DNA of 64,000 nucleotides from Epiperipatus broadwayi (lineage: Eukaryota; Onychophora; Udeonychophora; Euonychophora; Peripatidae). Below, one piece after another: positions 1 through 10,929 of this stretch (its first letter is position 1; every line of letters starts with the position of its first letter). The position numbers were made by a program, and so were the translations under genes. The stretch spans positions 1,011,616 to 1,075,615 of the forward strand of contig JAQFVV010006505.1 of NCBI GenBank assembly GCA_028023455.1, given 5' to 3'. The notes under the pieces are model-generated. The model was not told the origin of the DNA and did no database searches. It saw only the letters and a program-made list of their open reading frames with translations.

Positions 1-299
1 GTATGGATATCATAGGTCAACGGTATTAATAATTAATATGCTTTTCAAGTTAACTCAGTTTCTGAATGTTAACATAATTTACTGAATATAAATTAAAAAA
101 TTCTCTTAGTGCAACCTTTAAAACATCAATTTAAAAAAAACAATGAAAATTTTGGAAGCTCTTCTTGTTGTTATTTTTTTAATACAAATTAATTTGATTT
201 AAATAATCTCTTTATTGATTATTCTCAAACCCATTCTCTGTTTTGGTTTCCATGACAATAAAAAAGAATGCAAACATCTTCAGATAAAGGATATATATA

Positions 300-385
300 T
301 TTTAATGTCAAAGCACTGACTGGGAACCAAACCTGAGCCAGCTGCTTGGAAATTAGCTATGCTAACCGCTAGGCCAACAACCTGG
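300..385 (-). repeat. tRNA-derived SINE copy
   Basis: Read on the minus strand this has the A-box-like stretch tggcctagcggttagcat, then a degenerate B box (ggtttggttcccag) and the family's end (cagtgctttgacat). It matches the better preserved copy at 25,950-26,038. Such boxes are internal RNA polymerase III promoters inherited from a tRNA. The copy is diverged and I found no clear target duplication. A functional tRNA gene is unlikely because the arms do not form a cloverleaf. Confidence 0.6.
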
Positions 386-1640
386 AGAAAGTGACTTTCA
401 GTATAACTTTAATTAGTTTAACTTTGATATAATTATATAGAAAGTAGATAATGATGGTGATGATTGAATCTAAATGGATTATATTTTCCAATCACTTTCT
501 CAGAGTTAATTTTAGGAGTTTGAAATAGGCTTTCTCATACAAAAGTAATTAATTTTAAGTAACTAATGATAATGTCAAGCATTCATTACCTTTATTAGAG
601 CACCATCTTTGCATAGGAAAAAAAACTTTCTAAATGGAATAACATCAAATCTCACAATCTTTCCAATCTCTACTAATTTTCAACATTGGTAGTTGTAGGG
701 AGAGTGTACTCTCACTGCTAGGGTTGCTATTTCTGCATAAACATGCATAAGTATCCAGAGTAGCGACCAAAAGCAGCAATACTTGTTCCAGCCGCTAGGT
801 GTCTCTGTTCACTATGCGTAAGCACATGAACATTCCACCAGATAGCTGAAACCAAAGCTGACCACTTAGTGGCGCTGGTTGCCATGCATAAGCCCATTTA
901 GCTTACATTGTCTGCTACCAGCAACTAACAAGATTCTAGCCCACTATACTCTAACCACAATATTATTGCACAGTTAATGCCTATACACATATTACTTAAC
1001 AGATAGCATATAATTTAAAGGTGTGAATAATCTAGAAGCCACAACTATTTAAATCTGCTTTGGCAAGTAACACTGTTACATTCTTTTTCACCATGTGATA
1101 AGTCCATGTTTTTACATTCATTCTTTTTAAAAATAGTTGCATTATTAAATTAATTTCTTTTAAAGTTTTTTTTTTCAGACTGAAATAATAAAATTAACAT
1201 GCATACAAAAAAATAAATGAATAAGATAAGTTAACTACTAATATAAAAAAATACAATAGGTACTTATTAAGATCTTATTTTACCATGATATATAATTAGC
1301 ATTGTTCTAATTATATACTTACAGAATACTATGATTGATCAATATGCACACATCTTGCAATAAAAGCTATATTTTCAGGGTTCCATTTATTTAGGTGACA
1401 ATTTGGTTTTCTTTATTGCATTCTTTTTTCAAATATTCAATTATAGACAATGATGGATGCACACATTATCCAAATATGCAAATTGTGGATTGAGATTCCA
1501 GGCAGTCTCAAAAATTAGCTACATATTAATGGTTTAAGCTAATGCAAGTTTAGGTGCAATGCATGTTCTGTAATTTTTTTTTACAAAGTAACTAGCTGTG
1601 CGCAAATAATTTTTATTTTTTTTATTTGATAATTTTTATA
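386..1640. other. AT-rich stretch without recognisable gene
   Basis: No open frame of note and no protein similarity that I can see. The part from about 690 to 960 is less AT-rich, and its ends (gggagagtgtactc; ccactatactcta) look vaguely inverted, so it may be an old short transposon. Bases 1-299 are likewise AT-rich with nothing supportable. Confidence 0.5.
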
Positions 1641-1654
1641 CCGAGTCAAAACAC

Positions 1655-1905
1655 TCCGTACAGTAGTGTCACCAAGTGCAAACTTTCATAATCAATGGAT
1701 GCAGGAATGTTTGTGCATAAAATTCCTATCTAGTACCTATTCATCCAACAATCCCAAAGTAGTTTTTATATTGTAGCTTTCATCAGTAAGAAGTCTCAGA
1801 TCTGAGAGCATTGCATTAGATCTTAGGATCTAATGCAACTCTCCAGCAGCCACCTTTTACTTTTTAGCTTATACAGATTGTGTAGTCATAAAGAATGATG
1901 ATCAC
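1655..1905 (-). repeat. Foldback hammerhead-family repeat, decayed copy
   Basis: It shares the family landmarks: atcaatggatgc, ttgtgcataaaat, tcatccaa, then on the minus strand CTGATGA, and agatctgagagca. The GAAA of the hammerhead core is changed to AAAA and stem II is lost, so this copy should not cleave. Better copies lie at 27.5, 32.2 and 35.3 kb. Confidence 0.6.
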
Positions 1906-1984
1906 ATGATGTTTGATCATTTTTAGTTGTGATTTATATTTGATAACATTTATTTTTAGGACAGCAATATATATATATATATGA

Positions 1985-2193
1985 TAAACAAAACAAGTTA
2001 TAAATTTCATAACTTGCTTTTAGCTTGCATTTTATGATCACTAGATGGCGCTTTACCAATAACTCCTAACAAGCTTGTGTTTACATAAACGCCGAGAGAG
2101 ACAATGAAGGACATATTGAATTCTATCTCTCTCGGCATTTATGTAAACAAAATCTTGTTAGGAGCTATTGGTAAAGCCCCATCTAGTGATCAT
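1985..2193. mobile_element. Palindromic MITE-like element, copy 1
   Basis: Bases 2034-2102 (starting atgatcactagatggcgc) are repeated in inverted order at 2126-2193, giving arms of about 68 bp around a spacer of about 23 bp. A second copy at 12,862-13,082 also shares about 45 bp outside the left arm (aacaaaacaag...ttgcatttt), so the mobile unit is larger than the palindrome. TA-rich flanks would fit a TA target site. No coding capacity. Confidence 0.75.
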
Positions 2194-2699
2194 ATATATA
2201 TATACACACCTAATTCTCTTTTTACACGATAGATTGATTCCTGAAAATTACGTGTAAAAAAATCATATAAAAAATACATTGTATACATGGAAAATTAGAA
2301 GATTGGTTCCAGATATACCAAATCAATAAAAATAACTAAATAAACTATATGAAAAATTTCATTGGAATGTTTGTTTTTGGATGCTATTAAATTTTACTTC
2401 ATAAACATCTCACATAAATAAAAACGATTTAGAGAAACATAAATATCATTTGAAAAATAAAAAAATGTAAAGTATCAATGAGGTAGAATTTGTAATTGAG
2501 TGATAATTTATTTTCAGTCACTTTCTGACAATAAATGCATATGTTTGTGCATGATTGGATTACCATTGCTATCATTAAAACATGCAGCATCTCTATAATC
2601 ACTAACAATGCTTTGGTTATCATGTTGTTCTTTCATTGATGACATTCTCTCTGTTTGAACAATATTAACAGTAATGTCCTGTGGTGCTGATTTTTACAC

Positions 2700-5600
2700 T
2701 ATTCTAAATGAATTCACTAATTAATGGCTGGGTTCATATGGTGACTAGGCTTTATATGTTCATAAGATGATGTTAATGATTTCAGATCTCCTTGAAACTT
2801 TGAAGATACTTGACTCAATGATTTCCTAATTGGTTAGCAAGTGAAAGACCTTCTTTAATTAAATTAGGATTGAATATTAACTCATCATCTTCATTACCAG
2901 TATTCTCTTTAGGATCATGAGTTTAAAAAACAATTTCTACAATTTCTTCTTCAATTAAAGCTGTATCAACTAACAATTCTTCATTACCAGTATCCTCTTT
3001 AGGATCATGAGTTTAAGAACAATTTCTACAATTTCTTCTTCAATTAAAGCTTTATCAACTAACAATTCTTCATTACCAGTATCCTCTTTAGGATCATGAG
3101 TTTAAGAACAATTTCTACAATTTCTTCTTCAATTAAAGCTTTATCAACTAACAATTCTTCATTACCAGTATCCTCTTTAGGATCATGAGTTTTAAAAACA
3201 ATTTCTACAATTTCTTCTTCAATTAAAGCTTTATCAACTAACAATTCTTCATTACCAGTATCCTCTTTAGGATCGTGAGTTTAAGAACAATTTCTACAAT
3301 TTCTTCTTCAATTAAAGCTTTATCAACTAACAATTCTTCATTACCAGTATTCTCTTTAGGATCATGAGTTTTAAAAACAATTTCTACAATTTCTTCTTCA
3401 ATTAAAGCTTTATCAACTAACAATTCTTCATTACCAGTATTCTCTTTAGGATCATGAGTTTTAAAAACAATTTCTACAATTTTTTCTTCAATTAAAGCTT
3501 TATCAACTAACAATTCTTCATTACCAGTATTCTCTTTAGGATCATGAGTTTTAAAAACAATTTCTACAATTTCTTCTTCAATTAAAGCTTTATCAACTAA
3601 CAATTCTTCATTACCAGTATTCTCTTTAGGATCATGAGTTTAAAAACAATTTCTACAATTTCTTCTTCAATTAAAGCTTTATCAACTAACAATTCTTCAT
3701 TACCAGTATTCTCTTTAGGATCATGAGTTTTAAAAACAATTTCTACAATTTCTTCTTCAATTAAAGCTTTATCAACTAACAATTCTTCATTACCAGTATT
3801 CTCTTTAGGATCATGAGTTTAAAAACAATTTCTACAATTTCTTCTTCAATTAAAGCTTTATCAACTAACAATTCTTCATTACCAGTATTCTCTTTAGGAT
3901 CATGAGTTTTAAAAACAATTTCTACAATTTCTTCTTCAATTAAAGCTTTATCAATTAACAATTCTTCATTACCAGTATTCTCTTTAGGATCATGAGTTTT
4001 AAAAACAATTTCTACAATTTCTTCTTCAATTAAAGCTTTATCAACTAACAATTCTTCATTACCAGTATCCTCTTTAGGATCATGAGTTTAAGAACAATTT
4101 CTACAATTTCTTCTTCAATTAAAGCTTTATCAACTAACAATTCTTCATTACCAGTATCCTCTTTAGGATCATGAGTTTTAAAAACAATTTCTACAATTTC
4201 TTCTTCAATTAAAGCTTTATCAACTAACAATTCTTCATTACCAGTATCCTCTTTAGGATCATGAGTTTAAGAACAATTTCTACAATTTCTTCTTCAATTA
4301 AAGCTTTATCAACTAACAATTCTTCATTACCAGTATCCTCTTTAGGATCATGAGTTTTAAAAACAATTTCTACAATTTCTTCTTCAATTAAAGCTTTATC
4401 AACTAACAATTCTTCATTACCAGTATCCTCTTTAGGATCATGAGTTTAAGAACAATTTCTACAATTTCTTCTTCAATTAAAGCTTTATCAACTAACAATT
4501 CTTCATTACCAGTATTCTCTTTAGGATCATGAGTTTTAAAAACAATTTCTACAATTTCTTCTTCAATTAAAGCTTTATCAACTAACAATTCTTCATTACC
4601 AGTATCCTCTTTAGGATCATGAGTTTTAAAAACAATTTCTACAATTTCTTCTTCAATTAAAGCTTTATCAACTAACAATTCTTCATTACCAGTATTCTCT
4701 TTAGGATCATGAGTTTTAAAAACAATTTCTACAATTTCTTCTTCAATTAAAGCTTTATCAACTAACAATTCTTCATTACCAGTATTCTCTTTAGGATCAT
4801 GAGTTTTAAAAACAATTTCTACAATTTCTTCTTCAATTAAAGCTTTATCAACTAACAATTCTTCATTACCAGTATCCTCTTTAGGATCATGAGTTTAAGA
4901 ACAATTTCTACAATTTCTTCTTCAATTAAAGCTTTATCAACTAACAATTCTTCATTACCAGTATCCTCTTTAGGATCATGAGTTTTAAAAACAATTTCTA
5001 CAATTTCTTCTTCAATTAAAGCTTTATCAACTAACAATTCTTCATTACCAGTACTCTCTTTAGGATCATGAGTTTTAAAAACAATTTCTACAATTTCTTC
5101 TTCAATTAAAGCTTTATCAACTAACAATTCTTCATTACCAGTATTCTCTTTAGGATCATGAGTTTTAAAAACAATTTCTACAATTTCTTCTTCAATTAAA
5201 GCTTTATCAACTAACAATTCTTCATTACCAGTATCCTCTTTAGGATCATGAGTTTAAGAACAATTTCTACAATTTCTTCTTCAATTAAAGCTTTATCAAC
5301 TAACAATTCTTCATTACCAGTATCCTCTTTAGGATCATGAGTTTAAGAACAATTTCTACAATTTCTTCTTCAATTAAAGCTTTATCAACTAACAATTCTT
5401 CATTACCAGTATCCTCTTTAGGATCATGAGTTTAAGAACAATTTCTACAATTTCTTCTTCAATTAAAGCTTTATCAACTAACAATTCTTCATTACCAGTA
5501 TTCTCTTTAGGATCATGAGTTTTAAAAACAATTTCTACAATTTCTTCTTCAATTAAAGCTTTATCAACTAACAATTCTTCATTACCAGTACTCTCTTTAG

Positions 5601-8600
5601 GATCATGAGTTTTAAAAACAATTTCTACAATTTCTTCTTCAATTAAAGCTTTATCAACTAACAATTCTTCATTACCAGTATTCTCTTTAGGATCATGAGT
5701 TTTAAAAACAATTTCTACAATTTCTTCTTCAATTAAAGCTTTATCAACTAACAATTCTTCATTACCAGTATTCTCTTTAGGATCATGAGTTTTAAAAACA
5801 ATTTCTACAATTTCTTCTTCAATTAAAGCTTTATCAACTAACAATTCTTCATTACCAGTATTCTCTTTAGGATCATGAGTTTTAAAAACAATTTCTACAA
5901 TTTCTTCTTCAATTAAAGCTTTATCAACTAACAATTCTTCATTACCAGTATTCTCTTTAGGATCATGAGTTTTAAAAACAATTTCTACAATTTCTTCTTC
6001 AATTAAAGCTTTATCAACTAACAATTCTTCATTACCAGTATTCTCTTTAGGATCATGAGTTTTAAAAACAATTTCTACAATTTCTTCTTCAATTAAAGCT
6101 TTATCAACTAACAATTCTTCATTACCAGTATTCTCTTTAGGATCATGAGTTTTAAAAACAATTTCTACAATTTCTTCTTCAATTAAAGCTTTATCAACTA
6201 ACAATTCTTCATTACCAGTATTCTCTTTAGGATCATGAGTTTTAAAAACAATTTCTACAATTTCTTCTTCAATTAAAGCTTTATCAACTAACAATTCTTC
6301 ATTACCAGTATTCTCTTTAGGATCATGAGTTTTAAAAACAATTTCTACAATTTCTTCTTCAATTAAAGCTTTATCAACTAACAATTCTTCATTACCAGTA
6401 TTCTCTTTAGGATCATGAGTTTTAAAAACAATTTCTACAATTTCTTCTTCAATTAAAGCTTTATCAACTAACAATTCTTCATTACCAGTATTCTCTTTAG
6501 GATCATGAGTTTTAAAAACAATTTCTACAATTTCTTCTTCAATTAAAGCTTTATCAACTAACAATTCTTCATTACCAGTATTCTCTTTAGGATCATGAGT
6601 TTTAAAAACAATTTCTACAATTTCTTCTTCAATTAAAGCTTTATCAACTAACAATTCTTCATTACCAGTATTCTCTTTAGGATCATGAGTTTTAAAAACA
6701 ATTTCTACAATTTCTTCTTCAATTAAAGCTTTATCAACTAACAATTCTTCATTACCAGTATTCTCTTTAGGATCATGAGTTTTAAAAACAATTTCTACAA
6801 TTTCTTCTTCAATTAAAGCTTTATCAACTAACAATTCTTCATTACCAGTATTCTCTTTAGGATCATGAGTTTTAAAAACAATTTCTACAATTTCTTCTTC
6901 AATTAAAGCTTTATCAACTAACAATTCTTCATTACCAGTATTCTCTTTAGGATCATGAGTTTTAAAAACAATTTCTACAATTTCTTCTTCAATTAAAGCT
7001 TTATCAACTAACAATTCTTCATTACCAGTATTCTCTTTAGGATCATGAGTTTTAAAAACAATTTCTACAATTTCTTCTTCAATTAAAGCTTTATCAACTA
7101 ACAATTCTTCATTACCAGTATTCTCTTTAGGATCATGAGTTTTAAAAACAATTTCTACAATTTCTTCTTCAATTAAAGCTTTATCAACTAACAATTCTTC
7201 ATTACCAGTATTCTCTTTAGGATCATGAGTTTTAAAAACAATTTCTACAATTTCTTCTTCAATTAAAGCTTTATCAACTAACAATTCTTCATTACCAGTA
7301 TTCTCTTTAGGATCATGAGTTTTAAAAACAATTTCTACAATTTCTTCTTCAATTAAAGCTTTATCAACTAACAATTCTTCATTACCAGTATTCTCTTTAG
7401 GATCATGAGTTTTAAAAACAATTTCTTCTTCAATTAAAGCTTTATCAACTAACAATTCTTCATTACCAGTATTCTCTTTAGGATCATGAGTTTAAAAATA
7501 ATATCTACAATTTCTTCCTCAATTAAAGCTTTATCAACTAACAATCTTCAATATCTTCAGATGACATATCATCGAATCCTTCTCCACCAGTTAGGTGAGC
7601 CATTATTATGATGTTGGAAAATTCAGTTTCCAAACAATAGGATCTTTGCTTTTGATACATTTTGACCAAATAGTTTTTCAACATCCATTCAAAGTTCAAT
7701 AAGTTTTAAATGCTGTGGTAATTCCTTGGACTAATGGTTGAATCAAGGATGTGATATTAGGTGGCAGAAAGCACGTGTACATTTGGGTGTTCCAAGACTG
7801 GATGACTGTCAGCATTATCTAAAAGCAATAGAACTTTAAATTCAAAACTTTGGTAATCATATATCACCTAACTTCTGGAATAAAAGATTTGTTGAACTAT
7901 TCTGTAAAAATTTTAGTAGTGACTCAAGCCTTTTTATTTGCCATCCAGTGAACTGACAATTTATTCAAATGTACACCTTTAATGGAAAGTGGAATTTGGG
8001 GCTTTATTATCAAGCAGATGCTTCAGTATATGATCTCCTGAAACATTGGAGCAGAATATCAAAGTGACATGATCATTTGCTATTTTGAAACCATCATCAG
8101 TTTTTTACAATTTTGCTATGTCAGTTTTACTCGCATTCTTTTCCCAAAAAGGCCACTTTTATCAACATTCCACATTTGATCAGGAGTGTATCCTCTGCAT
8201 TTAATAATTTTAGCTAATATTTTTGGAAATTCTTTGGAAGCTGTTTCATCTATGGATGAAGTTTCACTTTTTATTTTAATGTTGTGAAGTTCATGTCTTC
8301 CAGGGAACTGTGTCATCCATTCTGTATTTGTAGAAACTTACAGTCCCTGTTCAACTCAGATGAAGTGCCTGCCTCAATTTCTTTAATTTTCTTGTAAATT
8401 TTTAATGCTGTTTGCTTGATGACATCTTTATCTACTTGTATTCTTTTTCCTGATATTTCTTCTGTCCACATTACTAAGATATAATAATATCTCTTGTGTA
8501 AAATGATGACTTATCACTCAATTTTGTTTCAGAACATACCATCTTTCAAATGGCAGCTTCATTACCTCTAATAGTTCTTACAGTAGTGTCATGTAAATCA

Positions 8601-8689
8601 AAATGCTTTCCTTCAGATGTTATTCCTTCTCCAGTTGCAAGATTATTAAAAATTTGCATTTTAGTGTCCAAAGAAATTGTGTTCTTCAT
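2700..8689 (-). pseudogene. Tigger/CENP-B-type transposase pseudogene
   Basis: Pogo-superfamily transposases bind element ends and cut and paste them through a DDE/DDD nuclease. From 8689 downwards I can read in order: a CENP-B-type helix-turn-helix start (TTVRTIRGNEAAI near 8560); a second DNA-binding region (MWTEEISGKRIQVDKDVIKQ near 8450); the bridge HNIKIKSETSS (8290); the first catalytic block as NVDKSGLF (about 8150; usually DETG); the second as VLLLLDNADSHP (about 7810); and the third as QPLVQG (about 7740), where the usual Asp is Val. The acidic helical tail follows (SSEDIEELLVDKAL near 7550), is amplified 52-fold, and resumes as NPNLIKEGLSLANQLGNH near 2840. Several frameshifts and stops interrupt it. 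The C-terminal end is uncertain. Confidence 0.8.
2890..7549 (-). repeat. 90-bp coding-frame minisatellite, 52 units
   Basis: I counted 52 occurrences of the landmark aggatc(a/g)tgag from 2911 to 7480. Of 51 intervals, 38 are exactly 90 bp, 12 are 89 bp and one is 81 bp. On the minus strand a 90-bp unit encodes 30 residues beginning LLVDKALIEEEIVEIVFKTH, an acidic amphipathic segment matching the tail of the surrounding transposase. From 5509 to 7399 there are 21 successive 90-bp steps, which leave one uninterrupted frame of 688 codons (5389-7455). All 89-bp units lie left of 5510 and break the frame. The 81-bp unit is next to the unique transposase sequence. Confidence 0.95.
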
Positions 8690-9149
8690 CTTTTTTGGAA
8701 AATATGCATTCGATGTATAACTTACTATCTATTGAGTTTTAGAAAAATTGATAAATTAAATTTAAACAAAATTAAATTTTGTAAATATCAACACCAACAA
8801 GGAATACTTTTTTTAAAAAAACCTAATGTCAAAAACATCAAAATGTAAGCAAAATATCAATACCAAAAAAGGTAATTTTTTTTCCAAAACAAAACATACA
8901 AAATGTTACAATGCTGACAAGTTTGTTTTCCCATTTGCAGAAATATTGCCAAAAAGGGGTTTTTGTTTTTAAAATAATAGGAAATAAAGAAATTAAACAT
9001 TTAGAAAAAAATTATATGATAATAACAATTTCTTTTAGTTTTTTACTGATAGTTTTTAAAACAACTTGTGTAGAGTTGTTTTTTTTTTAACTTGTGTTAT
9101 TTCAAAATAGTGCAAAAAATCATGTAAAAAGAGAAATAGGTATATATAT

Positions 9150-10050
9150 ATATTACTAAACCAGTGTTATAGTTTAAAAAGAAAAGAATAGCTTTTTTAT
9201 AATTCTAGGTGTATAAACCTAAATATCCATGGACAATACTTTTTAATCATACAATTCTCTCTGTTTATGACCTTCAGATGCCTGAATATATTTTTTTAAA
9301 TCAGTCCAATGATAAAGAATGTTTGTGTAACATTCTTAAACTTTCAAAAAAATTTTTCACTTTCTTTTGTATTTTCATTTTTTAAATTAATATTACAATA
9401 TAACAATTCATCAATTTCTAAAACAGAGAATCTTTAATAAATAAAATAACTATAGCCAAGTGCTTTCAACTCCTACGAGTCCTTATCAAGGCAGTATAAA
9501 AATCCTATTTTTCTCCTAAGCGATAAATTCAACATTTCATTGCATTGGCCAGGAACAACTAATCAGAAATCTGGCTATAGTTATTTTATTTATTAAAGAT
9601 TCTCTGTTTTAGCAATTGACCAATTGTTATATTAAAATTTATAAGTTGTATTAACAGAAGTTTATATATTATTTAAATTAATATTACATAATAAATTATT
9701 ATTTTGTTTTCTTATCTTTTTAATCACTATCCCATAATGATTTTGTAGTTATTTTTTGTTATCTATAAATCTAATCAAGTTTTTGTTTATTTTTTAATAT
9801 AGTTATGTGGTTTAAATTTATCTTAAGCTATAGTTTTATATATTTAATCCAAATAACACACTCTTATATACATATCGCACATGTACATGCACACATGCAC
9901 ATTATAAAAACTTACTATTTAATCGACATCTTCATCACTTTATTTAATTATTATCTATCTTTATAACAATTTGTAATATCTCTTTAAAGGTTATTACTTT
10001 GCTGATGTACTGCTGAAGAACCATTTTTCAGCCTGTGTTCAAACTCCCCA
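9150..10050. repeat. Dispersed about 1-kb AT-rich repeat, copy 1
   Basis: It runs from ttatagtttaaaaagaaaag to about cagcctgtgttcaaactc and parallels 24,900-25,880 through shared landmarks (gcacattataaaa, tttatttaattat, aaaggttattactttg, tttcagcctgtgttca versus tttcagactctgttca). No coding frame. The second copy carries two SINE insertions missing here; this copy carries a palindromic element (9395-9636) missing there. Confidence 0.6.
9395..9636. mobile_element. Palindromic element with long inverted arms
   Basis: Bases 9418-9458 (ctaaaacagagaatcttt...) and 9572-9612 are perfect 41-bp inverted repeats, and weaker pairing continues about 20 bp outward (tataacaatt...aattgttata). The loop, read on the minus strand, contains TTGATAA-GGACTC-GTA-GGAGTT-GAAAG. 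This resembles a decayed hammerhead core (CTGATGA, stem II, GAAA), as in the other foldback families here. Confidence 0.65.
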
Positions 10051-10429
10051 TTTAAAAAAATGGAGGTAAAAAAATAAATATTTCTAATTCAATCTACTCT
10101 TTCTGTATATTATTTTATATTATTACATTTCCATAGCTCTGCCATTTTAGATATTAATGTGAAAAATATTATACAGAGAAAAACAATTGCAAACGTAAAA
10201 TAAAGAAGGCATCATTCATTACTCAAAATGAATATGTAGTGAACCAAAGAACTAATAGCATTCAACTCGGTAAAAATTAATATTTTCAGCAGAATGACCC
10301 TGAATATGACACAAAAGTGTTGAAAGTAAACTTGGTACAATAAGTATTAAATTTTATATTTAAACTTCGTATGAATATTTTTTTACATATCATACCATTT
10401 CCAACTTCCCTATACACTTAACAATGCTA

Positions 10430-10520
10430 TTTCTTACACCAAAACTTTATGCTTACAGTTTCGACTGTCCTGCAGTCATCATCAGAAACTGTAAAAGTAA
10501 AGTTTTGGTATAAAAATAGT
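10430..10520 (-). repeat. Penelope-terminus-like motif
   Basis: The minus strand reads CTGATGA, TGACTG-CAGGA-CAGTC, GAAACTGTAA. The same block recurs at 34,350-34,391 and twice at 40.06-40.23 kb. It is flanked by a 9-bp inverted pair (ttacagttt/aaactgtaa) that closes the hairpin. CTGATGA...GAAAC blocks are usual at Penelope-like element ends and reflect hammerhead ancestry. Confidence 0.5.
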
Positions 10521-10929
10521 ATTGTTAAGTCTATAAGAAAGTTGGAAACGGTATTATATGTAAATATAGAAATCAATACACAATGAGAGGAAGAAAGAGT
10601 AGTATTACTTCCATATGAGTATTTTTTCACATTAATATTTTTATGGTAATGTTTTTAAATATTCATGCATTCCCCTATCCACACATGTGTAATCCCATGA
10701 TGATAAATCCACGTAAGCAATGCTGGGCACCAGTCATGATGAGACAGCAAAATAAGATGTAATCATGTAAATAGTAAATGCTGCAAGTTATGTTTAACCT
10801 CCATGATTGCACTATGATTAATGCCATAAATTTAACCATGAAAATTTATGCATATAGTCACTCATAAAAATATGACAGGTATATATTCAAAGACTAATAA
10901 TATATCTACTGATAAAAAATCTGTAATAA

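Larger units (their letters stand above)
2205..9144 (-). mobile_element. Tigger/pogo-like DNA transposon enlarged by an internal minisatellite
   Basis: Imperfect terminal inverted repeats of about 24 bp lie at 2207-2230 (cacctaattctctttttaca...) and 9119-9142 (its inverse with a few changes), each next to TATATA, fitting the TA target of Tc1/mariner/pogo elements. Between them lies, on the minus strand, a decayed CENP-B/Tigger-type transposase. The element is about 6.9 kb. Removing the 4.66-kb 90-bp array leaves about 2.3 kb, the normal size of a Tigger element. Stops, frameshifts and lost catalytic residues show it is not autonomous. Confidence 0.75.

Noticed and set aside
3059-5217. Series of separate small genes of 61-151 codons with the same protein
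   Set aside because: They are pieces of one 90-bp minisatellite cut by one-base-short units; each start and stop is created by the frame shift, and the whole lies within a transposase pseudogene.
2890-7549. CRISPR-like array
   Set aside because: Units are contiguous 90-bp repeats without unique spacers, in an animal genome.
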